Shown here: piece after piece, positions 16,979 to 25,553 of the stretch
Layout of the letters: each line of letters begins with the position of its first letter
Position numbering within the stretch: the first letter of the stretch is position 1
Assembly: GCA_001897675.1 (NCBI GenBank)
Contig: MKUE01000094.1
Span: 1-63,799 of the forward strand
From: Thiobacillus sp. 65-1059
Lineage (GTDB): Bacteria > Pseudomonadota > Gammaproteobacteria > Burkholderiales > Thiobacillaceae
Direction of reading: 5' to 3'
Length of the DNA: 63,799 bases
Position numbers and translations under genes: made by a program
Notes under the pieces: model-generated
What the model was told of the DNA's origin: nothing
Database searches by the model: none
The model's input: only the letters and a program-made list of their open reading frames with translations

Positions 16979-18325
16979 ATGTTACGTCCCGCCATTCTGG
17001 CGACCGCGCTCGCGGCTGCCTTTCCGGTTTCCGCCGACGCCGATCTCGACGCGCTGCGCGCCGAGCTGAAGGAAATGAAATCCACCTACGAGGCACGCAT
17101 CCGGGCGCTGGAAGCCCGCTTGCAGCAGGCCGAGGCCGCGCCCGCCCCGATCGCCGCGCAAGCCGACGCCTCCCCGCAGCAAAGCACGGCTGCCGGCAAC
17201 CGTTTCAACCCGGACATCTCGCTCATCCTGCAGGGCAAATACGCCCATCTCGACGATATCGAGCATCGTCAGATCAGCGGCTTCCTGCCTGCCGGGCACG
17301 GCCACGGCACGCCGCGCGGTTTCTCGCTCGACCACACCGAACTGGTGATGTCGGCCAGCATCGACCCCTACTTCCGCGGCTATTTCAACCTTGCCCTGCT
17401 GGACGAGGAAGTCGCCATCGAAGAAGCCTGGTTCCAGACCACCGCGCTCGGCCATGGCGTCTCGCTCAAGGGCGGGCGTTTCCTGTCGGGGCTCGGCTAC
17501 CAGAACCAGCAGCATCCGCACGCCTGGGATTTCGCCGACAACGCCCTGATGTACCGCGCGCTGTTCGGCGAGGCCTACGGCAATGACGGCGTGCAGCTGA
17601 AATGGGTGGCGCCGACCGATCTGTTCATGGAGTTCGGCGTTGAGGCCGGACGCGGCGCCGGCTTCCCCGGCACCGACCGCGACAGGAACGGCGCCGGCAG
17701 CTACGCCCTGTTCGGCCATCTCGGCGGCGATGCCGGCGCATCCCACAGCTGGCGCGCCGGGCTGTCCTACCTGCACAGCAAGGCGCACGAGCGCGACAGC
17801 GAGCTGGAAGACATTGACGGCATGCACGCCAAAACCCTGTTCTCGGGCAAGAGCACAACCTGGGTGGCGGACCTCGTCTGGAAATGGGCGCCCGACGGCA
17901 ATGCCGCCGAGCGGAACTTCAAGTTCGCCGCCGAATACTTCCGCCGCAGCGAGCGCGGCAGCCTGCTGTGCGAGGACAATACGGGCGCCGGCGGCGCATG
18001 CGACGGCAGCGACGATGCCTACCGCTCCCGCCAATCGGGCTTCTACGCCCAGGGCGTCTACCAGTTCATGCCGCGCTGGCGCACCGGCTACCGCTACGAC
18101 CGCCTGGACCCCGGCACGGTCGACTTCGGCGCCAACAGCGCCTTCCTGCCCGTGTCGGAATACAAGCCGGCACGCCACTCGCTGATGCTCGATTACTCGC
18201 CATCCGAGTTCTCGCGCCTGCGGCTGCAGTATTCGCAGGACAAGTCGATGGAGAACGCCCGCGAGAACCAGTGGCTCGTGCAGTACATCCACAGCCTGGG
18301 CGCGCACGGCGCCCATGCTTTCTGA
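16979..18325 (+). CDS. Outer-membrane beta-barrel protein, probable metal-uptake porin
   Basis: A 448-residue exported protein. A signal peptide (MLRPAILATALAAAFPVSADA) is followed by a short coiled coil (LRAELKEMKSTYEARIRALEARL) and then a long run of alternating amphipathic strands typical of a barrel, ending in a terminal aromatic (GAHAF). No plug domain or TonB box is visible, so it is not a classical TonB-dependent receptor. The motif FLPAGHGHGTPRGF is His-rich near the barrel start, and two Cys (LLCEDNTGAGGACDG) could close a loop. Between a His/Cys peptide and a ZnuA-like gene, it is probably the zinc entry route; that is inference. Confidence 0.8.
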   Translation: MLRPAILATALAAAFPVSADADLDALRAELKEMKSTYEARIRALEARLQQAEAAPAPIAAQADASPQQSTAAGNRFNPDISLILQGKYAHLDDIEHRQISGFLPAGHGHGTPRGFSLDHTELVMSASIDPYFRGYFNLALLDEEVAIEEAWFQTTALGHGVSLKGGRFLSGLGYQNQQHPHAWDFADNALMYRALFGEAYGNDGVQLKWVAPTDLFMEFGVEAGRGAGFPGTDRDRNGAGSYALFGHLGGDAGASHSWRAGLSYLHSKAHERDSELEDIDGMHAKTLFSGKSTTWVADLVWKWAPDGNAAERNFKFAAEYFRRSERGSLLCEDNTGAGGACDGSDDAYRSRQSGFYAQGVYQFMPRWRTGYRYDRLDPGTVDFGANSAFLPVSEYKPARHSLMLDYSPSEFSRLRLQYSQDKSMENARENQWLVQYIHSLGAHGAHAF

Positions 18326-18335
18326 GGAGAACCGC

Positions 18336-19229
18336 ATGAAACGACGGCTGGTCTTTCTCATCCTGTGGCTGCCCGTGTACGCGCACGCCGCCCTCAACGT
18401 GTTCGCCTGCGAGCCCGAATGGGCCGCCCTGGCCGGGGAAATCGGCGGCACCGACGTCAGCGTGTTCGCCGCCACTACGGCCCTGCAGGACCCGCACCGC
18501 ATCGAGGCGCGCCCCAGCCTGATCGCGCAGATGCGGCGCGCCGGGCTGGTCGTGTGCACCGGCGCCGAGCTGGAAATCGGCTGGCTGCCGGTGCTGCTGC
18601 GCGAAGCGGGCAACGCCGGGGTGCAGCCCGGGCGCCGCGGCTACTTCGAAGCCACGCAAAGCGTGTCCCTGCTGGACAAGCCGGCACGGCTGGATCGCGC
18701 CGAAGGCGACGTTCACGCCCAGGGCAATCCGCACATCCACACCGATCCCCGCAACATCCTGCGCGTGAGCGAAGCGCTGGCGGCGCGGCTGGCCGAGGTC
18801 GACCCGGCGAACGCCGCCGCATACCGCGCGCGCGGGCAGGCCTTCGCCGCGCGCTGGAACGCGGCGCTGGCGCGCTGGCAAACGCGGGCCGCGCCGCTCG
18901 CGGGCATGCCGGTGGCAGTGCAGCATCCATCGTTTCGCTACCTGCTTGACTGGCTGGGAATGCGCACGGTAGCCACGCTCGAACCCAAGCCCGGCGTCGA
19001 GCCCTCGGTCGGCCACCTGGCGCAGGTGGCCGCGCAGTTGCAGGCGACGCCCGCCAAAGCCGTACTGCGGGCGGTCTACCAGAGCCCGCGCCCGGCCGAC
19101 TGGCTGGCGCGGCGCGCCGGGATTCCCGCGCTGGCGCTGCCCTACACCGTGGGTGGCAGTGCGCGGGCAAGCGATCTGTTCGGCCTGTTCGACGACACGC
19201 TGGACCAACTGCTGAAAGCTGCGCCATGA
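18336..19229 (+). CDS. ZnuA-type metal ABC transporter substrate-binding protein
   Basis: A 297-residue periplasmic binding protein of the ZnuA/TroA class. ATG 18336 has GAGGAG seven bases upstream; the longer frame start at 18315 lies in the barrel gene. After the signal peptide (ending VYAHA) come LNVFACEPEWAALAGEIGG, the first ligand His in QDPHRIEARPS, a second in NPHIHTDPRN and a third in VQHPSFRYLL, spaced as in the family. It lacks the long His-rich loop of E. coli ZnuA. The stop overlaps the permease start (ATGA). Zinc is favoured from context; manganese cannot be excluded. Confidence 0.88.
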   Translation: MKRRLVFLILWLPVYAHAALNVFACEPEWAALAGEIGGTDVSVFAATTALQDPHRIEARPSLIAQMRRAGLVVCTGAELEIGWLPVLLREAGNAGVQPGRRGYFEATQSVSLLDKPARLDRAEGDVHAQGNPHIHTDPRNILRVSEALAARLAEVDPANAAAYRARGQAFAARWNAALARWQTRAAPLAGMPVAVQHPSFRYLLDWLGMRTVATLEPKPGVEPSVGHLAQVAAQLQATPAKAVLRAVYQSPRPADWLARRAGIPALALPYTVGGSARASDLFGLFDDTLDQLLKAAP

Positions 19230-20011
19230 ATTCCACGCTGAACCTTGCCGCGCTCGACCCCGGCCTGCTGGGCTGGCCGCTGCTCGCCGGCCTGCTGGTG
19301 CTGGCCACCCACGTGCCGCTGGGACGGCGGGTGCTGGCGCGCGGGATTATTTTTCTCGACCTGGCGATCGCGCAGATCGCGGTACTCGGCGTGATCGCGG
19401 CCCACGCGTTCGATCTGGCGCCGGATGGCTGGCCTACCCAGCTTGCCGCCGCCGCGGCGGCGCTGGCGGGTGCAGCCCTGCTGGCAGGCTGCGAGCGCCG
19501 CTGGCCTGCCGTTCAGGAAGCGCTGATCGGCTCCGCTTTCGTGGTGGCAGCCAGCCTCGGCGCCCTCCTGCTGACCGGCGATCCGCACGGCGGCGAACAC
19601 CTGTCCGAGCTGCTCACCGGACAGATCCTCTGGGCGACCCCGCGGCAAGCCGCGCAGATCGGCGTCCTGTACGCCGCGCTGCTGGCGTTGTGGGCATGGC
19701 GCGGCGCCGGCCTCGGGACGCTCGGGTTTTATCTGGTCTTCGCACTCGCCATCACCGCCTCGGTGCAGCTGGTGGGCGTGTATCTGGTATTTGCCAGCCT
19801 GATTCTGCCTGCGCTGGCGGTGCGCGGCTGGCCGCCGCGCGCGGGACTGCTCGCCGGCTGGGCGCTGGGCACGCTGGCGTATGCGGCAGGGCTGGCCGCC
19901 TCGGCCTTGTTCGACTGGCCCGCCGGCCCGGCAATCGTCATCGCGCTTGCCATCGCCGCCCTGCTCGCCGGGGGGGTATTGCGGGTTGCTGCACGCGGGC
20001 GACAGCGCTAG
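19226..20011 (+). CDS. ABC-3 family metal permease (ZnuB-like)
   Basis: A 261-residue integral membrane protein with about seven hydrophobic segments. Family marks include RGIIFLDLAIAQIAVLG near residues 38-54, matching the conserved region before the cytoplasmic coupling helix, and VYLVFASLILPALA around 185. It is coupled to the binding-protein gene by ATGA. No ATP-binding subunit (ZnuC) follows or precedes, so either it lies elsewhere or this permease borrows another ATPase. The next gene starts 39 bases later and is unrelated. Confidence 0.85.
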   Translation: MNSTLNLAALDPGLLGWPLLAGLLVLATHVPLGRRVLARGIIFLDLAIAQIAVLGVIAAHAFDLAPDGWPTQLAAAAAALAGAALLAGCERRWPAVQEALIGSAFVVAASLGALLLTGDPHGGEHLSELLTGQILWATPRQAAQIGVLYAALLALWAWRGAGLGTLGFYLVFALAITASVQLVGVYLVFASLILPALAVRGWPPRAGLLAGWALGTLAYAAGLAASALFDWPAGPAIVIALAIAALLAGGVLRVAARGRQR

Positions 20012-20050
20012 TATCCAACACTGATTCCCTCATCCAAGCACGCATATTCC

Positions 20051-21163
20051 GTGGCTCTCCCGTTTTTCAAAAAAGGCAAGGACAAGGTCCCCGCCGCCGC
20101 GCACAAGCCGGCAGCCGTGCGGGAAGCCGAGTCGCCCCCCACCGAGACCCTGCTGACCATGGACATGGGGGCGGGCGGCATCGTGGTGGAAGAAACCAGC
20201 GGAGCGCCCCAGTCGCCGGTGGACGAAGTCGCCATCCTCTATGCCAGCGGCCAGATCGAGATGGCCGAGCATTTGCTGCAGGGCATCCTGACCGCGGGCG
20301 ACCGGCGCGCCTGGCACATGCTGTTCGATCTCTACGCCATCCAGGGCCGCGAAAAGGAATTCGAACAACTGGCGCTGGATTACGCGATGCGCTTCGAGAC
20401 CTCGCCGCCAGTCTGGCAGAAAATGAACGGCAACGGCGCGGCCACTCCCCAGCAAGCCCAGACCGCCAGCCTGGAGTTACCCGGCCTGCTCGACAAGACC
20501 GCTGCGGGCACGCTGCGCGACGGCATTGCCGCCACCGCCAAAAACACTGCGGTACGGATCGATTTTTCAGGCATCGCCATGGTCGACGAATCGGGGGCGG
20601 ACGAATGTGCGCGGATTCTGAGCGCGGCGCGCAAGGCCAGGCGCAAGCTGCAGGTCAGCGGCGTCGACCGCCTGATCGCGCTGCTGCAGGACCTCAACCG
20701 CGCCACCCACAGCCGCGCGGTGCACTGGCTGCTGCTGCTGGAGCTGTACCAGACGCTCGGGCAGCAGGAAAAATTCGAGGATCTGGCGGTCGACTACGCC
20801 GTGCGTTTTGAAGTATCCCCCCCCTCCTGGAGCGAGGTGCAAGCCGCGGAAGTGGTGCCGGGCAAGCCGGCCGAGCCGCTGGACAATGCCCTGCGGCTGG
20901 CCGGCGAGATCACCCCCGCCAACGACAGCGCCTTGCAGCAGCTCGGCAGCTACGCCGCCACCCACAGCGAAGTGCTGGTCGATCTGGCGCAGGTCACCCG
21001 CGTCGATTACGGCAGCGTCAGCCAGTTCATCGGCGTGCTGATGCAGTGCCTGGGCAGCGGCAAGAGCATCACCCTGCGCGGGCACAACGCGCTCATCCAC
21101 GAACTGTTTCGCGTCATGGGCATCGACCAGCTGGCGCAACTCATCCCGCATCACCCTGACTGA
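20051..21163 (+). CDS. Duplicated helical-repeat plus STAS-domain protein
   Basis: A 370-residue cytoplasmic protein starting at GTG 20051. It consists of two similar modules, each a TPR-like helical hairpin followed by a STAS-like alpha/beta domain. The hairpins align as [20 protein letters not shown] (~95) and [20 protein letters not shown] (~230), each ending MRFE/VRFE-SPP-W; the STAS parts include [18 protein letters not shown] and [22 protein letters not shown] proteins often bind nucleotides or partner kinases (anti-sigma antagonists, MlaB). No kinase or phosphatase partner is adjacent. Function unknown; a scaffolding role is a guess. Confidence 0.75.
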   Translation: MALPFFKKGKDKVPAAAHKPAAVREAESPPTETLLTMDMGAGGIVVEETSGAPQSPVDEVAILYASGQIEMAEHLLQGILTAGDRRAWHMLFDLYAIQGREKEFEQLALDYAMRFETSPPVWQKMNGNGAATPQQAQTASLELPGLLDKTAAGTLRDGIAATAKNTAVRIDFSGIAMVDESGADECARILSAARKARRKLQVSGVDRLIALLQDLNRATHSRAVHWLLLLELYQTLGQQEKFEDLAVDYAVRFEVSPPSWSEVQAAEVVPGKPAEPLDNALRLAGEITPANDSALQQLGSYAATHSEVLVDLAQVTRVDYGSVSQFIGVLMQCLGSGKSITLRGHNALIHELFRVMGIDQLAQLIPHHPD

Positions 21164-21219
21164 CTCCGGCCCATCGGGCGGCCGCGCCAAGCCGGCGCTG
21201 CCGCGGCCTGAGCGTCATT

Positions 21220-21232
21220 TATAATTCGGCCA
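21220..21232 (+). promoter_or_regulatory. -10 hexamer placed for a leaderless hslV transcript
   Basis: A perfect TATAAT (21220-21225) ends six bases before the hslV ATG (21232). There is no Shine-Dalgarno sequence between them and no convincing -35 box 16-18 bases upstream. Transcription would begin at or beside the start codon. Confidence 0.5.
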
Positions 21233-21765
21233 TGGAACAATATCGCGGCACCACCATCCTCTCCGTCCGCCGTGGCAATGAGGTCGCTCTCGGCGGCGAC
21301 GGCCAGGTCACGCTCGGCAACATCGTCATCAAGTCCACCGCGCGCAAGGTGCGCCGGCTGTACCAGGAAAAAGTCCTGGCCGGATTCGCCGGCGGCACCG
21401 CCGACGCCTTCACCCTGTTCGAGCGCTTCGAGGCCAAGCTCGACAAGCATTCGGGACACCTGCTCAGGAGCGCGGTCGAGCTCGCCAAGGACTGGCGCAC
21501 CGACCGCATGCTGCGGCGGCTCGAAGCCATGCTGGCGGTGGCCGACCGCGAGTACTCGCTCATCATCACCGGCAACGGCGACGTGCTGGAACCCGAACTC
21601 GGCATCGCCGCCATCGGCTCGGGCGGCGCCTTCGCCCAGTCCGCCGCGCGCGCGCTGCTGGAAAACACCGACCTGCCCCCGCTTGAAATCGTCAAAAAGA
21701 GCCTCACCATTGCGGGAGACATCTGCATTTACTCGAACCAGAACCACGTGATCGAAACCCTGTGA
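21232..21765 (+). CDS. hslV: ATP-dependent protease subunit HslV
   Basis: Peptidase subunit of the HslUV (ClpYQ) proteasome-like protease. The 177-residue protein reads MEQYRG then TTILSVRRG, so removal of the propeptide exposes the catalytic N-terminal threonine. Other family marks: [40 protein letters not shown] and the C-terminal TNQNHVIE-like end (here [10 protein letters not shown]). Followed by hslU after a 63-base gap occupied by an inverted repeat. Confidence 0.98.
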   Translation: MEQYRGTTILSVRRGNEVALGGDGQVTLGNIVIKSTARKVRRLYQEKVLAGFAGGTADAFTLFERFEAKLDKHSGHLLRSAVELAKDWRTDRMLRRLEAMLAVADREYSLIITGNGDVLEPELGIAAIGSGGAFAQSAARALLENTDLPPLEIVKKSLTIAGDICIYSNQNHVIETL

Positions 21766-21822
21766 GGCGTGAAGGGTGAGGGTGAAGTGCCCCCACCTTA
21801 CCCCTCACGCCTAACGCCTCAC
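21762..21822 (+). repeat. REP-like inverted repeat between hslV and hslU
   Basis: GTGAGGCGT (21762-21770) mirrors ACGCCTCAC (21814-21822), and inner GGGTGAGGGTGAAG partly mirrors CTTACCCCTCACG. The left arm includes the hslV stop codon. The GTGAGGCGTGAGGG style of sequence recurs between genes in other betaproteobacteria. Effect on hslU translation unknown. Confidence 0.7.
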
Positions 21823-21828
21823 TGCCCA

Positions 21829-23151
21829 ATGACTCCCAAAGAAATCGTCCACGAACTCGACAAACACATCGTCGGCCAGGCCGCCGCCAAGCGCGCGGTC
21901 GCGGTTGCGTTGCGCAACCGCTGGCGGCGCCAGCAGGTGGCCGATCCGCTGCGCCAGGAAATCACCCCGAAGAACATCCTGATGATCGGCCCGACCGGGG
22001 TCGGCAAGACCGAGATCGCGCGGCGTCTGGCACGCCTCGCCAACGCGCCCTTCATCAAGATCGAGGCGACCAAGTTCACCGAGGTCGGCTACGTCGGGCG
22101 CGACGTCGACACCATCATCCGCGACCTGATGGAAACCGCGGTCAAGCAGATGCGCGGGCAGGCCACCGCCAAGGTGCGCTTCCGCGCCGAGGAGGCCGCC
22201 GAGGAGCGCATCCTCGACGCGCTGCTGCCGCCGCCGCGCAGCGTCGGCTTCGCCGAAGCCGAGCCGCAGCGCGAGGAAGGCGCGGCGCGCCAGCGTTTCC
22301 GCAAGATGCTGCGCGAAGGCCAGCTCGACGACAAGGAAATCGAGATCGAGCTGGCGGCGGTCAGCCCCGGCATGGAAATCTTCACTCCGCCGGGAATGGA
22401 AGACCTGTCGCAGCAGTTGCAGGGCATGTTCCAGAACCTCGGGCAAAGCCGCCGCCAGAGCCGCAAGCTCAAGGTGCGCGAGGCGATGAAGCTGCTGGCC
22501 GAGGAAGAGGCCGGGCGGCTGATCAACGACGAGGAAACCAAGCAGCAGGCGCTCGAAGCAGTCGAGCAGAACGGCATCGTGTTTCTCGACGAGATCGACA
22601 AGATCGCCACCCGCAGCGACGCCCACGGCAGCGATGTGTCGCGCCAGGGCGTGCAGCGCGACCTGTTGCCGCTGATCGAGGGGACCACCGTGTCGACCAA
22701 GTACGGCATGGTGAAGACCGACCACATCCTGTTCATCGCCAGCGGCGCGTTCCACCTGTCCAAGCCCTCCGACCTCATCCCCGAACTGCAGGGGCGGCTG
22801 CCGATCCGGGTCGAACTGCAGGCGCTCTCGGTGGAAGACTTCGAGCGGATTCTGACCGCCACCGACGCCTGCCTGACGCGCCAGTACGAGGCCTTGCTAG
22901 CGACCGAAGGGGTGACGCTCAAATTCACCGGCGACGGCATCCGCCGCATCGCCGAGATTGCCTTCGAAGTGAACGAACGCACCGAAAACATCGGTGCACG
23001 GCGGCTCCATACCGTGATGGAAAAGCTGCTGGAGGACATTTCCTTCGACGCCGGTAACACTACCGGCGAATACATCGTCGATGCCGAGTCCGTCACGGGC
23101 CGCCTCGCTGCGCTGGCCGCACGCGAAGACCTGGCGCGCTACGTCCTGTAA
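21829..23151 (+). CDS. hslU: HslU ATPase subunit of HslUV protease
   Basis: AAA+ unfoldase feeding substrates to HslV. The 440-residue protein opens [21 protein letters not shown], has Walker [10 protein letters not shown] (~54-62), the pore motif GYVGRD (~84-89), a variable I domain rich in Glu/Arg (~105-235), Walker B VFLDEIDK (~251) and the C-terminal sensor [18 protein letters not shown], ending YVL, the tail that docks into HslV. ATG 21829 matches the family start; the frame is open upstream to 21769 but that part is the inverted repeat. Confidence 0.98.
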   Translation: MTPKEIVHELDKHIVGQAAAKRAVAVALRNRWRRQQVADPLRQEITPKNILMIGPTGVGKTEIARRLARLANAPFIKIEATKFTEVGYVGRDVDTIIRDLMETAVKQMRGQATAKVRFRAEEAAEERILDALLPPPRSVGFAEAEPQREEGAARQRFRKMLREGQLDDKEIEIELAAVSPGMEIFTPPGMEDLSQQLQGMFQNLGQSRRQSRKLKVREAMKLLAEEEAGRLINDEETKQQALEAVEQNGIVFLDEIDKIATRSDAHGSDVSRQGVQRDLLPLIEGTTVSTKYGMVKTDHILFIASGAFHLSKPSDLIPELQGRLPIRVELQALSVEDFERILTATDACLTRQYEALLATEGVTLKFTGDGIRRIAEIAFEVNERTENIGARRLHTVMEKLLEDISFDAGNTTGEYIVDAESVTGRLAALAAREDLARYVL

Positions 23152-23202
23152 TCCCGCGTTTTTAGAATCTCAATTTTTGTTCCGCCACGCGCAGTCCGTT
23201 CC

Positions 23203-23736
23203 ATGAAACCCGAAACCAGCCCACCCGCCGCAGTCCGCGGCAACCTTCTCTCGACCCTCCTGTTCGGCAGCCGCTGGCTGCAAGTGCCGCTGTATCTGGG
23301 CCTGATCGTCGCACAACTGGTGTACGTCGTGCACTTCATGGTCGAACTGAAACATCTGATCGTCGGCACCTTCACCCTTTCCGAAGCAGCCATCATGCTC
23401 ATCGCGCTGGGTCTGATCGACGTGGTGATGATTTCCAACCTGCTCATCATGGTCATCGTCGGCGGCTACGAAACCTTCGTTTCGCGCCTCAACCTCAAAG
23501 GCCATCCCGACGAACCCGAGTGGCTTTCGCACGTCAACGCCAACGTGCTCAAGGTCAAACTCGCCACCGCCATCATCGGCATCTCGTCGATCCACCTGCT
23601 GAAGACCTTCATCAACGCCGCCAACCTGGATGAAAAAGTCCTGCTGTGGCAGACCGTCATCCACATGGCATTCATCGTGTCGGCGGTGGCGATTGCGTAT
23701 ATCGACAAGCTGATGCCGAATCCGCAGAAACATTGA
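23203..23736 (+). CDS. UPF0114 family (YqhA-like) inner-membrane protein
   Basis: A 177-residue protein with about four hydrophobic helices: [58 protein letters not shown] and a C-terminal one ending AIAYIDKLM. The GYETFVSRL segment after the second helix pair is typical of the family. Function is unknown. It starts 51 bases after hslU and is convergent with the DUF302 gene. Confidence 0.88.
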   Translation: MKPETSPPAAVRGNLLSTLLFGSRWLQVPLYLGLIVAQLVYVVHFMVELKHLIVGTFTLSEAAIMLIALGLIDVVMISNLLIMVIVGGYETFVSRLNLKGHPDEPEWLSHVNANVLKVKLATAIIGISSIHLLKTFINAANLDEKVLLWQTVIHMAFIVSAVAIAYIDKLMPNPQKH

Positions 23737-23741
23737 AGCGC

Positions 23742-23770
23742 GGGCGCCGGCGGAATGGCTGCCGGCGCTC
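23742..23770. terminator. GC-rich hairpin between convergent genes
   Basis: GCGCCGGC (23744-23751) pairs with GCCGGCGC (23761-23768) around a nine-base loop, extended by a further G-C pair. It fills the 44-base gap between two converging genes and may end transcription from both sides, though no T run is present. Confidence 0.45.
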
Positions 23771-23780
23771 CCGCAAGGCC

Positions 23781-24239
23781 TCAGCCCGCTTCCCGCACCT
23801 CGTCCATGATTTCCAGCATGTCTTTTTCCCAGCGCTCGAACAGCGGTTTCAGTTCCGGGTCGGGAAAATAGTCCCGCAGCATCTGCGGATGGCTGGTCAC
23901 CAGGATGGCCTGGTCGCCTTCCGCGAAGATCGTGATGTTCAGCGGCAAAAACGGGATCAGGCCGGGATTCCTAGCCGTTGCCTGCCGCACTTCCTCGTAC
24001 TTGCCGAAATACACCACACGGTACATGTCGCTCTTGAATTCGCGACGCTGCAGGTTTTCGTTCACCTGCTGCAGGCGCGTGACCGTATAGCCGCGCGAGG
24101 AAATGGCGGATTGCAGCAGGGTCATCGCCTCCGGGAACAGCCGGTTCACGCGCGCCATCATCAGGTCGCCGGCGGCGGCGGGCGCGCACAGCAGCAGCGC
24201 CAGGCAGACGGCGCCCATCCATTGCAACGGCTTCTTCAT
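23781..24239 (-). CDS. Exported DUF302 protein lacking the conserved cysteines
   Basis: A 152-residue protein with a cleavable signal (MKKPLQWMGAVCLALLLCAPAAAG) and one DUF302 domain. The two other DUF302 proteins in this window carry FC and PCRI motifs; here the equivalent positions read FG (VVYFGKYEEV) and PLNI (FLPLNITIF). The cysteines are therefore lost, suggesting a structural or regulatory partner. It is translationally coupled to the upstream cytochrome-DUF302 gene (ATGA at 24236-24239). Family function is unknown; periplasmic sulfur or redox chemistry is inference. Confidence 0.85.
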   Translation of the reverse strand: MKKPLQWMGAVCLALLLCAPAAAGDLMMARVNRLFPEAMTLLQSAISSRGYTVTRLQQVNENLQRREFKSDMYRVVYFGKYEEVRQATARNPGLIPFLPLNITIFAEGDQAILVTSHPQMLRDYFPDPELKPLFERWEKDMLEIMDEVREAG

Positions 24240-25285
24240 AACGTCGCCTCCTCCATGATCGCGGTGTAGCTCTTGCTCATCTCATCGCACAGGCGATTGA
24301 GTTCGGAATTGTTGAACAGGCTGCTCAGCACCTTGGGGTTGACCGACATCACCTGCACCTTGCCGTTTGTCTCCAGAATCGTGATGCGGCAGGGCAGGAA
24401 CATGCCGACGCGCGGGTCGATGGCCAGCGCCTGGTTGAGCAGGCTGATGTTGCAAAAATAAACGATGACCTGTTTCGGGTTCTCGTTGGCCGGATCGGTC
24501 AGCCCGTATTCCAGCGTCTGCACCCGGCCGTAGAAGAAATTGTTGTTGCTCACCGCCCGCTTGACGTTTTCCACGGTGGTATCCAGGTCGTAGCCTGAAT
24601 CCCGGACGATGACCGGGTTTTCCACCGCCAGGATCTGCGCGCTTCCCGACAGCGGCTGTTTTTCGAATCCGCGCACGTAACTGACGATATCGTCGATGTC
24701 CTTTTCCTTCAGCCCCTGCTTGAGGAACGACACCATCGGCGTGCCTTCCCGGCCGTGCATCAGCGTCGCCTTGATCATGGCGTCGGATGCCGCGGCGAGG
24801 AACCCGGGGTTGTGCAGCGCGGGCGCCATGATGGGCAGGTCGCGGGGGCGCGAAAACGTGACGCCGGTGCCCTTGCCGCCTTCGCCGTTGGCGCCGTGGC
24901 AGGCCGCGCAGTATTGCGCGAACAGTTTCTTGCCGTGCCCCGGATTGCCCTTCACCGGACGCGCGGAATACGTGGCGGGCGTGCCCTTGTTCCAGGTGCG
25001 CACATGGCGAACGATGGCTTCGATTTCAGCCTGGTCGAGCTGGGAAAAGGCCGGCATCACCCGCCCCGGTCGGCCGTGTCGTATGGTTTTGCGCAAGTAG
25101 TCGTCGCTGACCCCGCTCTGGAAGGCCGGCAACGCCAGCGGAACGCCGATGCCGCCGGTACCGTTCTCGCCATGGCAGGCGGCGCAGTTGCGCCCGTAAA
25201 GCTTTGCGCCGTCCGGCGCCGCCAGGACTGGAGACAGGCCGAATCCGGCCAGCAGGGTTACCATCAGTAGCAGACGCGTCAGCAT
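24236..25285 (-). CDS. Diheme cytochrome c fused to a DUF302 domain
   Basis: A 349-residue periplasmic protein: signal peptide (to about residue 22), two cytochrome c domains with heme motifs CAACH near 34-38 and CAACH near 130-134, each followed by a Met-containing segment (GRVMPAFSQL; GTPMVSFLKQ) that could give the axial ligand, then a C-terminal DUF302 domain (~220-349) with VYFCN and LPCRIT. The start at 25285 has GGGAGG close upstream. This domain pairing suggests electrons from a DUF302-bound substrate pass directly to heme. First gene of a two-gene operon, with its promoter in the AT-rich region at 25310-25380. Confidence 0.88.
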   Translation of the reverse strand: MLTRLLLMVTLLAGFGLSPVLAAPDGAKLYGRNCAACHGENGTGGIGVPLALPAFQSGVSDDYLRKTIRHGRPGRVMPAFSQLDQAEIEAIVRHVRTWNKGTPATYSARPVKGNPGHGKKLFAQYCAACHGANGEGGKGTGVTFSRPRDLPIMAPALHNPGFLAAASDAMIKATLMHGREGTPMVSFLKQGLKEKDIDDIVSYVRGFEKQPLSGSAQILAVENPVIVRDSGYDLDTTVENVKRAVSNNNFFYGRVQTLEYGLTDPANENPKQVIVYFCNISLLNQALAIDPRVGMFLPCRITILETNGKVQVMSVNPKVLSSLFNNSELNRLCDEMSKSYTAIMEEATL

Positions 25286-25309
25286 AATCCTCCCGATCCC
25301 TCAAAAAAC

Positions 25310-25380
25310 ACCCATAGCTAATTTAGTACATTACTATATTAATATGTATTAAATATTTAAATACCCAGCCGTACGGCTGG
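25310..25380. promoter_or_regulatory. AT-rich divergent control region with three palindromes
   Basis: In otherwise GC-rich DNA this stretch is mostly A and T. It holds TTAATA-TG-TATTAA (25339-25352), the perfect palindrome TTAAATATTTAA (25349-25360) and the perfect 16-bp palindrome CCAGCCGTACGGCTGG (25365-25380). It lies between the cytochrome/DUF302 operon (minus) and the helical-repeat gene (plus), so it probably carries both promoters and one or more operators. No regulator gene is adjacent. Confidence 0.6.
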
Positions 25381-25553
25381 CGATGGCATAAATATAGCTG
25401 ATGAATGCGGCGGGGCCGCTTCCTGAGTTGTCGCGCGCCCGCCAGCGGATACGCTAGCCGGCCCGCTAATACCATCATCGACATTACTTATTGGCTGGCT
25501 ACCCTGCTCCAGCGGAAAATCGCACGACACCTTTTTCTTTTTCGGAGATTCCC

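Noticed and set aside
16979-18325. TonB-dependent receptor
   Set aside because: No plug domain or TonB box, and length is well below such receptors; kept as a barrel protein.
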